This document shows, one piece after another, positions 46,575 to 57,425 of a stretch of DNA of 64,000 bases. How positions within the stretch are numbered: position 1 is the first letter of the stretch; each line of letters opens with the position of its first letter. The notes under the pieces were generated by a model. The model had not been told where the DNA came from and ran no database searches. It saw only the letters and a program-made list of their open reading frames with translations. The stretch spans positions 20,425,443 through 20,489,442 of the forward strand of contig CM077116.1 of NCBI GenBank assembly GCA_039619475.1, written 5' to 3'. The position numbers were made by a program, and so were the translations under genes. Origin of the DNA: Icerya purchasi. Its lineage: Eukaryota; Arthropoda; Insecta; Hemiptera; Monophlebidae.

Positions 46575-49500
46575 TTAATTTTCAATATCATTATGAGGAA
46601 TTAGTTTACTACTATGAAAAAAATTTGCTTCCTTGCGACTCTTTCCACAGTCAACTTCATATATTGTGTTTGAAATCTGACGAATGATCCTAAATGGACC
46701 ACTACGAATTTCATCTAGTTTGTTACGGTTTAATTTATTTCCTTTCTCAATGAAGACTAATTCTCCTTCCTTAAAGTTGTATTTTTTTCTATTTTTATCG
46801 ATTCGTCTCTTATTGATTTCAAAATTTTTTATTGAATTTATAATTGCTTGTTCTCTATCATGTTTTAAATTTCGAATTTCTCTAAATTCATTTGGGACTA
46901 TTGTTGATTCTTCACCATAAAGTAAATATGATGGTGAAAATCTTGTTACACTGTGCGTTGTTTGATTATATTCATTGGTACATTCAGCTGCTATCTTTGA
47001 CCAAGCTCTTTTCTTTCCGCTGTTCATTTTGCATCGTATCCTGTTTAGTAATGTTTGATTTAAACGCTCATTTAATCCATTAGATTCTGGATTATCTACA
47101 GATGTAAACATAAGTGTTATATTCCTTTTTTCTAAATAGTTTTTAAGTTCTTTTGAATTAATACCGGCATACTGATCGGACAAAATTGTACCTATTTGGT
47201 GTTCTTTAGGCAGTTGATCAATTAATTTTATGTAATCTTTTGCACTTTGACCTTTTGAGGTGGATATAAAGGCATATCTTGAGAAATGATCAACAAGAAT
47301 ATGCAAATATTTTTTTGAAGACCGATTACTTCCAAACCCTCCAACTGAATCCATAGACATAATTTCGTAAGGTTCTTTTGCTGGACCCAGTTTTGACAAT
47401 AAACCAATTTTCTGGCACCTTCGGGATTTATTTTTTAGACAAATTTCGCAATTGCTGCAAAATTGTTTAATGCTATTATCCATATTCTTGAAATAATAGT
47501 ATGGTCTAATTTTTTCAATTAGATGATTAACACCGATGTGACCATAGTATTCATGTATCTGTTTTATTAATTGTAATCCAAATTGTTGTGATATGAAGAT
47601 TCGTTGTCTATTTTTAAGATATTTAAAAGAAATCTCTCCTTTTTTCACTATTTTTTTTGAATTTTGGATTTCTTCTCTATTAAATTCCTGATCTTGAATG
47701 ATTTGTTCCATTTTTACCATATTTATAACTGGTAGTACGTCTTCTGTATTTTCAAAATATTCTAAGACTGGATTTCTTGATAAGGAATCAGCTTCCACAT
47801 TTTCTTTTCCTGGTGCATATGTGATCTTAAAATTATATTGCGAGAGATAGTATACTAAATCTCCTAGCTCCTCATCTGTTCGTGCTTTTACTTTCAATGT
47901 TTCAAGTGGTTTATGATCCGTTATAACACTAAACGGTCGACCTATTAGCCAATGTTGCCAATAAATAATAGCTTCACGGATTGCTAGACATTCTAAATAT
48001 ATTGGTTTTTTCTTTTTTTGCACAGGAGTTAATTTTTTTGAAAAATAAGCAACTGGATGTAACATCCCATCCTCTTGAGGTTGTTTAAAGATTGCTCCTA
48101 CTCCTTGAATACTAGCATCAGTATAAATATAAACTTCACTATCAGGATTATAGATCGCTAATATTGGACTTGAACATAAATAATTTTTAACAGTGCTAAA
48201 TGCCTGTTCACAATCTTCAGTCCAATCAAATTTTACATTGTTACGCAATAAATTATGCAATGGTTCTAATTGTTTTGCTGCATTTTCTAGATATTTATAA
48301 TAAAAATTAATTTTTCCAAGAAATTGTCTTACATTTTTTTTTGTTTTAGGTCTTTGAAATTCATGAATAGCTCGAAGATTATCCTTATAAGGCCGTATTT
48401 TATTCTTTTCAATAACATGTCCTAAATATTTTATTGAATTTTTTGCAAAGTCACATTTCATTAATTTTAATCGGAAACCCTCTTTAATGATTGCGTTTAA
48501 TAATAACTCAAGGTGTAGTAAATGTTCTTTAAATGTTTTTGAAAAAATTAGGATATCGTCAATATAATTTATACAGAAATCATTTAATTTATGTTTTCTA
48601 ATTATATTTGCTAAAATTCGTTGAAATATCGATGGCGATATTTTTAATCCAAATGGCAGGCATATCCATTGCCAATGACCATTTTGTGTAACAAATGCTG
48701 TTTTTTTTCTGTCTTTTTTTCTAATTGGAATTGACCAAAATGCTGAATTTATATCTAGAGCTGAAAACCAATTACAGTTTCCTGCCTTCACCATAATATC
48801 TTCAATTCGAGGAAAAGGATAAGGTTCTGGGACAACTAATTTATTTAAGTCCCTAAAATCGACACATAAACGTGACCTACAGTTCTCCTCTTTTTTATAT
48901 GCCAATGTTACTGGCGATGCAAACGGTGAACTTGTATCTTCTATTAGTCCAGCTTCTAACAGTTTTGTTATTTGTGATTCAATCTCTTTTTGATCTGGGA
49001 TTGAGCATCTGTAAGGTTTTTTTGCAATATATTTTTCTTCTATTAATTTTATTTGTGCTTCCTCGTTTCTTACCATTCCAACATCATATTTATTTTTAGC
49101 GAATATTGATTCATATTTAATTATAAGTTCATTAATTTTGTTTTTTTTCTCTACATCTAAATGATCAAGATATGCATAAAAGCTTTCAACATTTATATAT
49201 TCGTTAAAGTTTACAGTTTTTATTATTTTTATGTCTTCTTTTAATCCTGAAATTTGTTCCATCTTTTTTTCATCTAATTTTTGAAAAATCTTTAAATTTT
49301 CATTTTGAATTAACTGAAATTTCTTTATAGCATCCAAACCGAGTAATAGATCAAATGAAAATTTGTCATTTTTAATTATATAAACATCTAAAACATCTTC
49401 GATTTTATTGATTCTTAAATGTAAACGTGCCCGGCCATTCGTGAAATTTACACCACTAATTGTTTTAAAGATATCTGGGCTCCGAATTATTTTCGTTTTT

Positions 49501-49640
49501 AGGTCATTTATGACTTTTTGATTTATTAACGTTATGTTTGAGCCACTATCATAAACACCTTTAACTTTTTTCATCTTATTTATTAATACATTTAATGTTA
49601 TAAGTGGGGTAAATTTCTCCGGGCGGACTAGTTTTTTTGA
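46575..49640 (-). CDS. pol: Retrotransposon pol polyprotein (PR-RT-RH-IN)
   Basis: Open from 49640; first ATG at 49574, but the frame is most likely entered from gag by -1 frameshifting at 49631-49637. Domains in order: retropepsin with YDSGSNITLI and LLLGLDAI; reverse transcriptase with LCVDFRDLNKLVVPEPYPFP, FSALDINSAFWSIP, LPFGLKISPSIFQ and the active site YIDDILIFSK; RNase H with YTDASIQGVGAIF, ECLAIREAI and ITDHKPLE; integrase with the HHCC zinc finger (HEYYGHIG ... CSNCEIC), catalytic Asp in MSMDSVGGF and SDQYAGI and Glu in NGLNERLN; and a C-terminal GPF/Y-like module (SGPFRIIRQ). No chromodomain follows. About 1020 residues, no stop. Products would act in cytoplasmic particles and then at host chromatin. 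Confidence 0.94.
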   Translation of the reverse strand, partial: SKKLVRPEKFTPLITLNVLINKMKKVKGVYDSGSNITLINQKVINDLKTKIIRSPDIFKTISGVNFTNGRARLHLRINKIEDVLDVYIIKNDKFSFDLLLGLDAIKKFQLIQNENLKIFQKLDEKKMEQISGLKEDIKIIKTVNFNEYINVESFYAYLDHLDVEKKNKINELIIKYESIFAKNKYDVGMVRNEEAQIKLIEEKYIAKKPYRCSIPDQKEIESQITKLLEAGLIEDTSSPFASPVTLAYKKEENCRSRLCVDFRDLNKLVVPEPYPFPRIEDIMVKAGNCNWFSALDINSAFWSIPIRKKDRKKTAFVTQNGHWQWICLPFGLKISPSIFQRILANIIRKHKLNDFCINYIDDILIFSKTFKEHLLHLELLLNAIIKEGFRLKLMKCDFAKNSIKYLGHVIEKNKIRPYKDNLRAIHEFQRPKTKKNVRQFLGKINFYYKYLENAAKQLEPLHNLLRNNVKFDWTEDCEQAFSTVKNYLCSSPILAIYNPDSEVYIYTDASIQGVGAIFKQPQEDGMLHPVAYFSKKLTPVQKKKKPIYLECLAIREAIIYWQHWLIGRPFSVITDHKPLETLKVKARTDEELGDLVYYLSQYNFKITYAPGKENVEADSLSRNPVLEYFENTEDVLPVINMVKMEQIIQDQEFNREEIQNSKKIVKKGEISFKYLKNRQRIFISQQFGLQLIKQIHEYYGHIGVNHLIEKIRPYYYFKNMDNSIKQFCSNCEICLKNKSRRCQKIGLLSKLGPAKEPYEIMSMDSVGGFGSNRSSKKYLHILVDHFSRYAFISTSKGQSAKDYIKLIDQLPKEHQIGTILSDQYAGINSKELKNYLEKRNITLMFTSVDNPESNGLNERLNQTLLNRIRCKMNSGKKRAWSKIAAECTNEYNQTTHSVTRFSPSYLLYGEESTIVPNEFREIRNLKHDREQAIINSIKNFEINKRRIDKNRKKYNFKEGELVFIEKGNKLNRNKLDEIRSGPFRIIRQISNTIYEVDCGKSRKEANFFHSSKLIPHNDIEN

Positions 49641-50788
49641 TTATCTAGTTCAATTTTCATTAATTCATCGATTTCCGTTAAATTAACGTTTTTTGTTTCC
49701 ACATATCGTTGTTTATTACGGCATAACTCCAGTGGATGATATCGATTTGGTTTTCCTAGTCCTTCACACATATAGCATGGTTTTTTTAATGATACTTTGT
49801 AGTTTTGTTGCACTTGTACCATATTTTTTTTTTCCTCTAAGTTCATTTTATCATATTTAAATTTATTCTCCTTCTGTTTTATATACATTGTATCATATCG
49901 TCTTAGTTCGTTCATCAATTGTTCTGTTGTTTGTATTTCTTCTTTATCTAATTTATCTTGTATATTTAATGGTAAACCTATAACAATATGATTTATTCTA
50001 GAAGTGTTTGATATGTCACATTCATTTTCCAGTAACAATCTTTCTTTCTTTAAGGCATAATCTATTAATGAACCATTTATAAATTTGAAATTGTATGCAA
50101 ACCTAATATTTGCCCAACTTTTATCAGCATATACTTGTAAAAATGAATCACACCATGCTGCCCAATTTTTAAATGATAGCTTTTTTAATGTTGAGCCGTA
50201 CCATTCATTAGCGTTTTCTTCGACAAATAATTTTAAACATTGAATTTTTTTTTCGTCATTAATTATTTTATATCGTTCGCATTCTTTTTCAAAATCCTCA
50301 AGCCATCTTTTTGCGTTCTGTTGTTTCCCCCGAAATTTCTCAATGCTAAATTTTCTTTCAACATCTGATAATGTAACTTCTTTAATATTCAGTTGTGCTT
50401 GAAGATTTTCAACCAGTTTTATTAATTTATACTGACTGTATTCAACATTAGTTGTTGATAACTCCATACCTTGTTCTTCCTTTTGTTCTTCTTCGAGATA
50501 TATTTCATTGAAAACAAAGTTTTCATCACTATCCAAATATAATGCCGCTATTTCTTTTGGTAATGTTACTGTTAAATTACGGAATTGGCCATGTTTTTTC
50601 ATGCTTTTACACGCATTTTTTACTGTGTTAATATTAAATAAGGTAGTATGAATTGACTCACTTTGCATTTCTTCTGGAAATTTATATACTATTTCGTTCG
50701 TTAACATTTTTATAGTTTTTACTGCATTTATAACTTTTAAATCCTGTTCTTCTCGTTCAATTCTGATTTTTACTTGAATTGATGCCAT
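49628..50788 (-). CDS. gag: Retrotransposon gag
   Basis: ATG at 50786-50788 (MASIQVKIRIEREEQ), 386 residues, TAG at 49628-49630. The middle resembles retrotransposon gag capsid (KRWLEDFEKECERY, WYGSTLKKLSFKNW, VIGLPLNIQDKL). Near the C-terminus CYMCEGLGKPNRYHPLELC is a zinc-knuckle-like CX2C...H...C with unusual long spacing. Its start lies only about 18 nt after the 5' LTR, leaving almost no leader. Forms the particle shell. Confidence 0.9.
   Translation of the reverse strand: MASIQVKIRIEREEQDLKVINAVKTIKMLTNEIVYKFPEEMQSESIHTTLFNINTVKNACKSMKKHGQFRNLTVTLPKEIAALYLDSDENFVFNEIYLEEEQKEEQGMELSTTNVEYSQYKLIKLVENLQAQLNIKEVTLSDVERKFSIEKFRGKQQNAKRWLEDFEKECERYKIINDEKKIQCLKLFVEENANEWYGSTLKKLSFKNWAAWCDSFLQVYADKSWANIRFAYNFKFINGSLIDYALKKERLLLENECDISNTSRINHIVIGLPLNIQDKLDKEEIQTTEQLMNELRRYDTMYIKQKENKFKYDKMNLEEKKNMVQVQQNYKVSLKKPCYMCEGLGKPNRYHPLELCRNKQRYVETKNVNLTEIDELMKIELDNQKN
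49631..49637 (-). promoter_or_regulatory. -1 ribosomal frameshift slippery site A-AAA-AAC
   Basis: In coding orientation gag ends CAA AAA AAC TAG. The heptamer A-AAA-AAC is a canonical -1 site, and after slippage the frame reads CTA GTC CGC straight into pol. The stop codon directly behind it would aid pausing. I did not identify a stimulatory pseudoknot. Confidence 0.88.
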
Positions 50789-50794
50789 TTTCAA

Positions 50795-50807
50795 TCAAAA
50801 TCGATTT
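50795..50807 (-). other. Putative primer-binding site, self-priming type
   Basis: No tRNA-like TGG primer site follows the 5' LTR. Instead the plus-strand 13-mer TCAAAATCGATTT here recurs in coding orientation inside the LTR at 50960-50948, just where transcription should start. The RNA 5' end could therefore pair with this site, as in Tf1. Inference; the core AAAATCGATTTT is itself palindromic. Confidence 0.5.
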
Positions 50808-51110
50808 ATAAACGTTTTTTATATGAATTAACTTCCACTCGATTTTAACTATAAAAGTAAATTGTTTATTTATTAATGATACAATACAATACAATTAAAA
50901 TAAAGGTAATATTATTTTAACAATTCTTAAACTTACCTATAAAAGTAAAATCGATTTTGAAAGTGTTTAGTTTGTAATTTAAATCAATAATATAAAATCA
51001 TGAAGTAACAAACAAAATAGTTTTATTTACTAATGATTTTTCTTTATTAGCTTTTTACTGTTTACTGTTTATTATGTTAATCAAAATGGAAGCAGTGCAA
51101 CCATTTTACA
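50807..51110 (-). repeat. 5' LTR
   Basis: Appears identical to 46195-46498. Coding orientation starts TGTAAAATGG at 51110. The flanking sequence to the right is (TA)n, as on the other side. Confidence 0.93.
50960..50997 (-). promoter_or_regulatory. Predicted LTR promoter: TATA box and initiator
   Basis: In coding orientation TTTTATATT (TATA box, 50997 downward) lies about 33 nt before TTTCAAAATCG, with TCA as an insect-type initiator near 50960. Transcription from here would give an RNA beginning AAAATCGATTTT. Confidence 0.5.
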
Positions 51111-51929
51111 TATATATATATATATATAAAATTGGTACATATCTCGAATCGGCCGGGCGATGTAGTCTCCACGATGACGGCGATCCGTTGCTCTGCAGTG
51201 GGATCTTGATTCGTTGCTTTCTTACGTTTTGTAATAGATAAATCGTATTTTGTCAATTGTTAATAAAAAGGGATCTAAAAATCATTAGGACGATGTTCAC
51301 TGGGACATACCGAACTGGGTTAGCTCCATGTCACGGGACACAGGCGTCAACTGACCAATCAAAATTCATTTACTGCTTGAACGAGCTCCGAAATCATACT
51401 GAAATTCAAACTAAATCTTCCGCCCAACGGCGGTTCCTCGAGCGCTGCCTGCGGTTTTCGTTACGTCACCCCGCGACGTATCATCAAGCCTTCGCCATCG
51501 TTACTCCCGGCCGACTACTGAATCACACACGCACACATACTCATTTATACTCGCACTTCTTATTTGATATCTTATTATATTTAATTTTTATACTATTCAT
51601 TTATTTTTTTAAATATATATATACATATACAGTATGTAATGTACACATTACAACGTTAAAGAGCAAAAGATGGCCGACGTAGTACAAAGGATACTAATAA
51701 ACAATGAATCGCGTGTTAACCGTTGTTTAAAGTTTATCTGTGATGCGTTTGTATATTTGCTGAATTCATCGGCGAGATCGTTCATCTTTATTGTCCATAT
51801 TTGCGTCTATTTTGTTATATCGATAACGCGCATATTCATATTATTCTTATCGGCTATTACTTTTATTATTATTATTATTATTATCGACTTCATCTTTGAT
51901 ATCTCTAGCTGTTAATTCTCTTCTTTTTT

Positions 51930-53820
51930 ATTAAGTTAAATGCCGGACACGTCGGACGAGGAAGGAATACCTTCCCCAAACAATTCTCGTTCTATTGCTA
52001 GAACTGTATTCGTGATGTAACAAAATCTCTGAACAAAACTAAATCGTCTACAAATCAGCCTTCTCCGTTTTCTTCTAAAACTCTTCCCGCTGCTTGTCCT
52101 AACAATAACTTTCAGACAATAGTAGACTATTGCTGATCAAATAGACATGGGTACTACACCTTTACATAACAATCCGTCTAATCTAACACTGAAAAACAAA
52201 CGAAGTTCTTTAATTGTATTTCCGAATAACTACGAAGAGCAAATCGTGGTTCTGGTTGATGGCGTGGAAAATAAGAATACTGCCCACCGCCGTTCCATTT
52301 TTTGGCCAGAATGTTTTATCAAAAGTTGAATCTTCAGGTTAGGGAAAAAGTCAGTAAAATTAATTTTTACGTCTGTAATAGAGGCCAATAATTTCATTCT
52401 CTAGGATGAATTACATAAAGAGTTAAAAATCTGATCTTTCATCCCGCAATCTCTGCTATTTTGACTTGGTATAATCTGTGATATTCCGTTCGATCTTTCG
52501 GTTAACGAACTCCTGTCGAAGTTTACATCAAAGGTACCTATCTCCAGTATTTATAAATAACAGAAAAGGACCCCCCGATAATTCATTTATTCCTCCTTCT
52601 GTCATTGAAGTTAAAATTTTACTGCTCCACCCTTCCTCCTTACATTTAATTCTGCAATTCATATCGTGTTCAGGTTAAGCCTTTGATCCGTAGACCCAAG
52701 CTATGTTGCAACTGCCTTCGTTTTGGGCATTTCAGTGCATCTTGTCGTAGCAAAACCATTTGTTCCTTGTCTTCAAAATAAAGTTGCCCGTCTTCCTATC
52801 CTTGCGTCCACTGTGGAGAAAACCGCTCTGTGTTGGACCCCAACCGTTAAATCTTCAATACATAAGATTATGAGTTTACAAAATGTTTCTTATTCTGTGT
52901 GGCAAAAAATATCTGCCGTGATAAATTAGTGTCCCCAGCCATTACTTTTGTTGAGATTTATAATTTGATCAGTTTTCTCGCTCTTTCCAATTTCTCTTCT
53001 TCCATCCCAAAGAGGAAACGGCAGAAAAAATCCAAAAGTTCGTTTTCTTCCTATATCAGGCTTTCTGCGTAAAAGCACCATTCCAACTCTAAGTCTCCTA
53101 AAATCTCCATAACAAATATTACTCAACTTTAACGCTCAATATTGGCACTAAAGGGTACCGCTTTCATCCCCCTTCAGTGTCTCCTTCTATTAGCTCCAAA
53201 CGGTAATAAGGTATCCTTCGGCTACTTCTGTCCCTCCTTTCAATCCTCTAACTTTTATATTACGATTCGCTCCTTATTTTCTTCTTCCAGGCAGGTTTCT
53301 TTCTACGTTTCCATTTACCAATATTATTCTTTTCTCTAGTGCTGCGCATTACAAATTGTGGTTCAACTCTTACCCCTCTTCATTCTCTAACCCGGATTCT
53401 TTTAATTTGTCCATACAATCTTTCCTTCCTCTCTGTCCTTGGTTTCTTGATTTCTCTTCATGCATCGCTCTAATATCTCTGTAATATACCGCTCCGCTTT
53501 GGACACAGTTTGCTCCCTTCGTCGCTTTTCCGGTTCTCTCTCGTGCCATTTCCATATTGTACATCCCTTCAACAGTCACTTTGTTTGTGACCCTGATCAC
53601 ATAATGTTTGAATGTTCTTCGCTTTCAATGGTACGATCTTCTTTCTACTTCTTTCTTTTATCGAGTAGTGTTCTCACTCCCTGTGACGCTACATTTATTC
53701 TTCCTCTTCCTTTTTCTCCTATCATCCAAGGGCATGATACATTTTTGTTAGCTATTTCACATTTTATAAGAATCTGATCCTCTTCCTCCTCTTTTCCCCA
53801 GTTCTTGGGCGAACCCAATT
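51930..53820 (+). pseudogene. Internally deleted I-like LINE (ORF1 joined to 3' end)
   Basis: A start at 51940 reads MPDTSDEEGIPSPNNSRSIA, like a LINE ORF1. Near 52700 there is a CCHC zinc knuckle (CCNCLRFGHFSASC) and a second Cys-rich stretch; then from about 53480 RFGHSLLPSSLFRFS-like and, near 53590, CDPDHIMFECSSLSM, the C-terminal Cys-His motif of the family at 32887. It ends near ttcttgggcgaacccaatt. The endonuclease, reverse transcriptase and RNase H are missing. Many stops. It is the only copy here keeping ORF1. Confidence 0.65.
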
Positions 53821-53825
53821 AATAG

Positions 53826-53990
53826 AAAACAAAAAGAATAATTAAGAGATTGAAGGTTAGTAGAGGTGTGAAAGAATAAACATTTATGAAATGTTCTTCG
53901 GTTGTATTTAATTTTGTTTCTAACGGCCAATGAATAATTAAGAGAATAGGGGGTAACAGACGCGTGAAAAAATAGAAAACAACTTTTTTT
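53826..53990. repeat. Imperfect tandem duplication, about 100 bp
   Basis: gaataattaagaga followed by a gtgtgaaa or gcgtgaaa block occurs at about 53837 and again at about 53931. Two units only. Follows the LINE copy directly. Confidence 0.45.
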
Positions 53991-55964
53991 GACCGTTGTA
54001 TAATTGTGAACATGTCCATTTCCGGTAGAAACCACGTCGGAAGAATTCATCATAAACTCTCTAACGTTTCGAAACAGATTGCACATCAGAGAAACATTTT
54101 TTTAAATTTTAAATGTTGCACCGATTACTTACGCTATGTTTAAAACGTACTTTGTAAAAATTTCAATGTAAAATGCTATGTTGGATTGTTGACCTCTTTT
54201 TTGCAAATAGCGTTTTGCAACAACCATCAGAGAATATCTTATTAGTTTGTCTAAAATCAGTGAAACAAAGAAATTTGTTAGTTTAATAATTCACCTAGTA
54301 CCTGAGCGAAGCTTTTCTTGTCTTTTTAAAATCAACAAAATAACAGCCTCTGGAATTAAATTGATGGATGAGAACCCTCGTTTATTCTATGTATATATAT
54401 AAAGTATTTATAAAAAACCTTCGATCATGCGCCATTTTTTTATGCTTAAAATATGCTGTAAAAATAATTTTATTGAATACATCGAGTGGTTTTCGAAACG
54501 TAACATGGTCGCCGTTTTTGAAGATCTATTTTTGTGAAAATTAACACGTTCAATTAATATAACAAATATAATTAATCAAATTATTTAGGGTCTCATCTAT
54601 TTCTAGAGCATATAATAGGAGCCTACTACCGATGGTGTCCAAAATGTCCGTTATTGTTGACGTTACACTCTTCATTCCTGAGTATGTTCTTGGCAGCCTT
54701 CTTTAATAGTTTCATACGTTCCGTATAGCAAACGTCAGGCCCTGCAGTACCATTTTTGTCGAATTTCGTTTTTAACTAGTAGCAGAAGTTACGCGGTCCG
54801 TCCAGCCGACAATTGCTGCTCTACTGTCAAATAATACGCGAAATGGAAAGTTTACAAAAACAAATACAAACCCGAAACTGAGTACTTCAGGACTCGGCGA
54901 ATCGTGTTTGTATTCTTGTATTCTTTCAAATATTAGAACGCTAGTACTCGAAAATGGCAAAGCAAATTTTTACAAAAATCGGCACCTGGTAGATCTGCAC
55001 CCCTAAAAATTTTACCAAAAAAAAAAAAAAATTGACTACGGCATTTGAGTGTGTTAGTGTTGAAACGCTAATGCTAATATCTCCAAAAAAGGAAAAGTTA
55101 ATGTTAATAAAAATTGGTACCTATCTCTAGATCTGTAGAAGGTTTACGAAAAAAAAAAAAAATTAGAAACAAGTAGCTTCTGACAATTTTGTTGCAGATG
55201 TTGGAAAAGGCTGATAAAAAAAAAAAAAAAAAAAATGCAAATAAAAATAATAATCCAACCAATTATTATTTCTGACTATTAAGCAAGTCACGTCTATTTA
55301 GAACTAAACTGATTATGCGGAAACTTTCATTCTCTTTTCCTTTCTTATTCGTATACCATTTGTACTGCTCAAATAACTTTCCTCATTCGTCCAAAAATGT
55401 AACTAAAAATCTGTATATATATATATATAAATGAATGTTTGTATGTTTTGTATGTTTGTCCCGTATGCATCCCTGTACTGCTGGATGGATCATGCTAAAA
55501 TGTTCAGGGTGTATCTGTGTTGTCCTAGTAAAGGTTTTAAAGTGTAGTTGAGTGTTCTTTCTTCACGAAATATGAGGTTTTAAGCGGTTGATATGCGACC
55601 AGCTGTATAGAAATGCATACGGGACGAATAAAAAGAGAATCAATTTTTATGAAATTTTAAATAAAATAATTACCATAATAAATATAAATTGTTTATTTTT
55701 TTCACTGTACTAGTTGAGAAGACCACAAACAGCGCTAGTGTCGAAATTAAACGTAAACATTTAAGATAATAAATTCTAGATAAATTTTATTAATTTCTGA
55801 CGTCAGTAAATACACCGCGTTCTGTTACTTCATTTTTTGCGCTACTAAAATCATCGAACCTCCGTGATGGAATCTAAACGTACAACAAACCGTATAAAAT
55901 ATGTACGGAAAAAACCAAACAAAGAATGGACATGTCTGCTTTTAATATAAATTGATGCTTTGTA
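53991..55964. other. No gene recognised; repeat-rich
   Basis: Two diverged units at about 54950-55160 share an aaaaatcggcacct or aaaaattggtacct block, agatctg and an A-run. A block at 55405-55640 (TA repeat, aatgaatgtttgtatg, cccgtatgcatccctgtact, tggatcatgctaaaatg) looks like a dispersed element. No exon seen. Confidence 0.4.
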
Positions 55965-57425
55965 CAGGATAATATTGAAAAACATAAAATAATTTTTGCT
56001 GAATTATTTTCAAACCGAATACTCAAGTTACAACCGTCTCAATCAGATAAAACTCTTTCTAATATGTGAAAAGGAATTAACTATGACAATCAAAAAGACG
56101 AACAATGGGAAAGTCAATGGACATGATCAAATTTCTAACAAGATGGTGTTAAACTTCTTCATAAAGCAGACGAAAAACTATTTAAATCTATTTACCAAAA
56201 ATGTATCGAACTAAATTATTTCCCTAATTTATGGAAACAAGAAAAAATTAAAATAATAAACAAACCTGGAAATTACTTTAAAAAATCCGAAATCATATAG
56301 GCCCTATAACGCTACTGTCTGGTTTAAGTAAAATATATGAAAAAATCATAAAAACATTTTTTCATTCAGAAATAAAAGAAAAAGCGATTTTAAACGAAAA
56401 TCAGTTCGGATATCTTAAAAACAAATCAACTGAGCTAGCAATAAAAAAGTTATGCGACTATATTGAAAAATATAAAAACCAAACAAGACATACGTTACTA
56501 ATCAGTTTTGATATATCCGGAGCATTTGGTCAAACAAAAATTGATGAAATCTTAAAAATGATGAAAAGGAAAAATATACCTGGTACAATACTAACTATTA
56601 TTCACAACTACTTAACAGACAGAAAAATCGGGTTATTTAATGGAGAAAATAAAATCCTATACAACAGAAGTGTCAACTCAGGAGTACCACTCGGTTCGGT
56701 TCTTGGACCAGTACTTTTCAATATAGCAATGAGTGAAGTTCATAATCTACACTTCAGTCAACACTGCAATATGATAATCTATGCAGACGATATAATGTTA
56801 GTCTCAGAAATAAATAAAAAGGAAGACGTATACAAAATAAATGAAATAATAAAAATATTGAGTAAAAACATACAAACCTTAGGCCTACAATTTAACATAA
56901 ATAAAACCCAAGCACTACGAATAAGTAGAAAACAGGACAGGAAAGAAATAATGCATTGCATTGAACAGCATTTATGCTTAAATAAAGATAAAATAAAAGT
57001 AGTAAATGAAATAAAATACTTGGGAACAATTATATAGACAGTAATTTAAACTTTAGTAAACTCGTGTCGAATACACAATAGACAAGATTAAGAAAATTTA
57101 TTTCAAATTAAAATCATCATATTCAAATATGTTCGGTTACAAGGGGCTATTTTTAAATCTATAATTGAATGCTGCTCCACACGAGTATGCTTTCGAGTTT
57201 TGCAAGAAAAAGATAAGAACAAAATGCTAAAATTACACAAGAAAATATTATTAATTTCTGGTTATCACACAATATCATATACTTCAGTCGGCATCATAGC
57301 AGGAATAATACCTATAGACTTAAAAATAGTAAACCAAATCAAAACATTGAAATAAGAAGAAAAAATATTTGACAAGAAAAAGTTACGAAGAAATCAATAA
57401 AAACGAATTCAATTAGTATACGACT
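55965..57425 (+). pseudogene. Decayed R1-like LINE ORF2
   Basis: Plus-strand fragments: ELNYFPNLWKQEKIKII, LLSGLSKIYEKII, ENQFGYLKNKSTELAIKKL, LISFDISGAFGQTKI (catalytic Asp kept), SGVPLGSVLGPVLFNIAMSE, MIIYADDIMLVSE (YADD kept), LGLQFNINKTQALRI, IKYLGTII, then IIAGIIPIDLKIVNQI. It parallels the open LINE at 37933 segment by segment and so is a relative. Frameshifts near 56220 and 56560 and several stops; no clear tail. Confidence 0.78.

Larger units (their letters stand above)
46195..51110 (-). mobile_element. Complete Ty3/gypsy-type LTR retrotransposon
   Basis: Coding strand is minus. Two LTRs of about 304 bp bracket a gag gene, a pol gene in the -1 frame (protease, reverse transcriptase, RNase H, integrase in Ty3/gypsy order) and a polypurine tract. 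No env-like frame. LTRs look identical base by base and both frames are open, so it is a recent and possibly competent insertion. It sits inside a (TA)n tract, so its target duplication cannot be told from the microsatellite. Total about 4.9 kb. Confidence 0.95.

Noticed and set aside
46575..46640. Chromodomain at the end of pol
   Set aside because: After the GPF/Y-like module the frame ends with about 35 residues lacking the chromodomain aromatic pattern, so it is not called a chromovirus despite possible self-priming.
46684..49099. Plus-strand open frames within the gypsy pol region
   Set aside because: Hydrophobic antisense frames opposite pol, with no independent motif.
46575..51110. env-like third frame in the gypsy element
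   Set aside because: Only about 60 nt separate the pol stop from the polypurine tract, leaving no room for an envelope gene.
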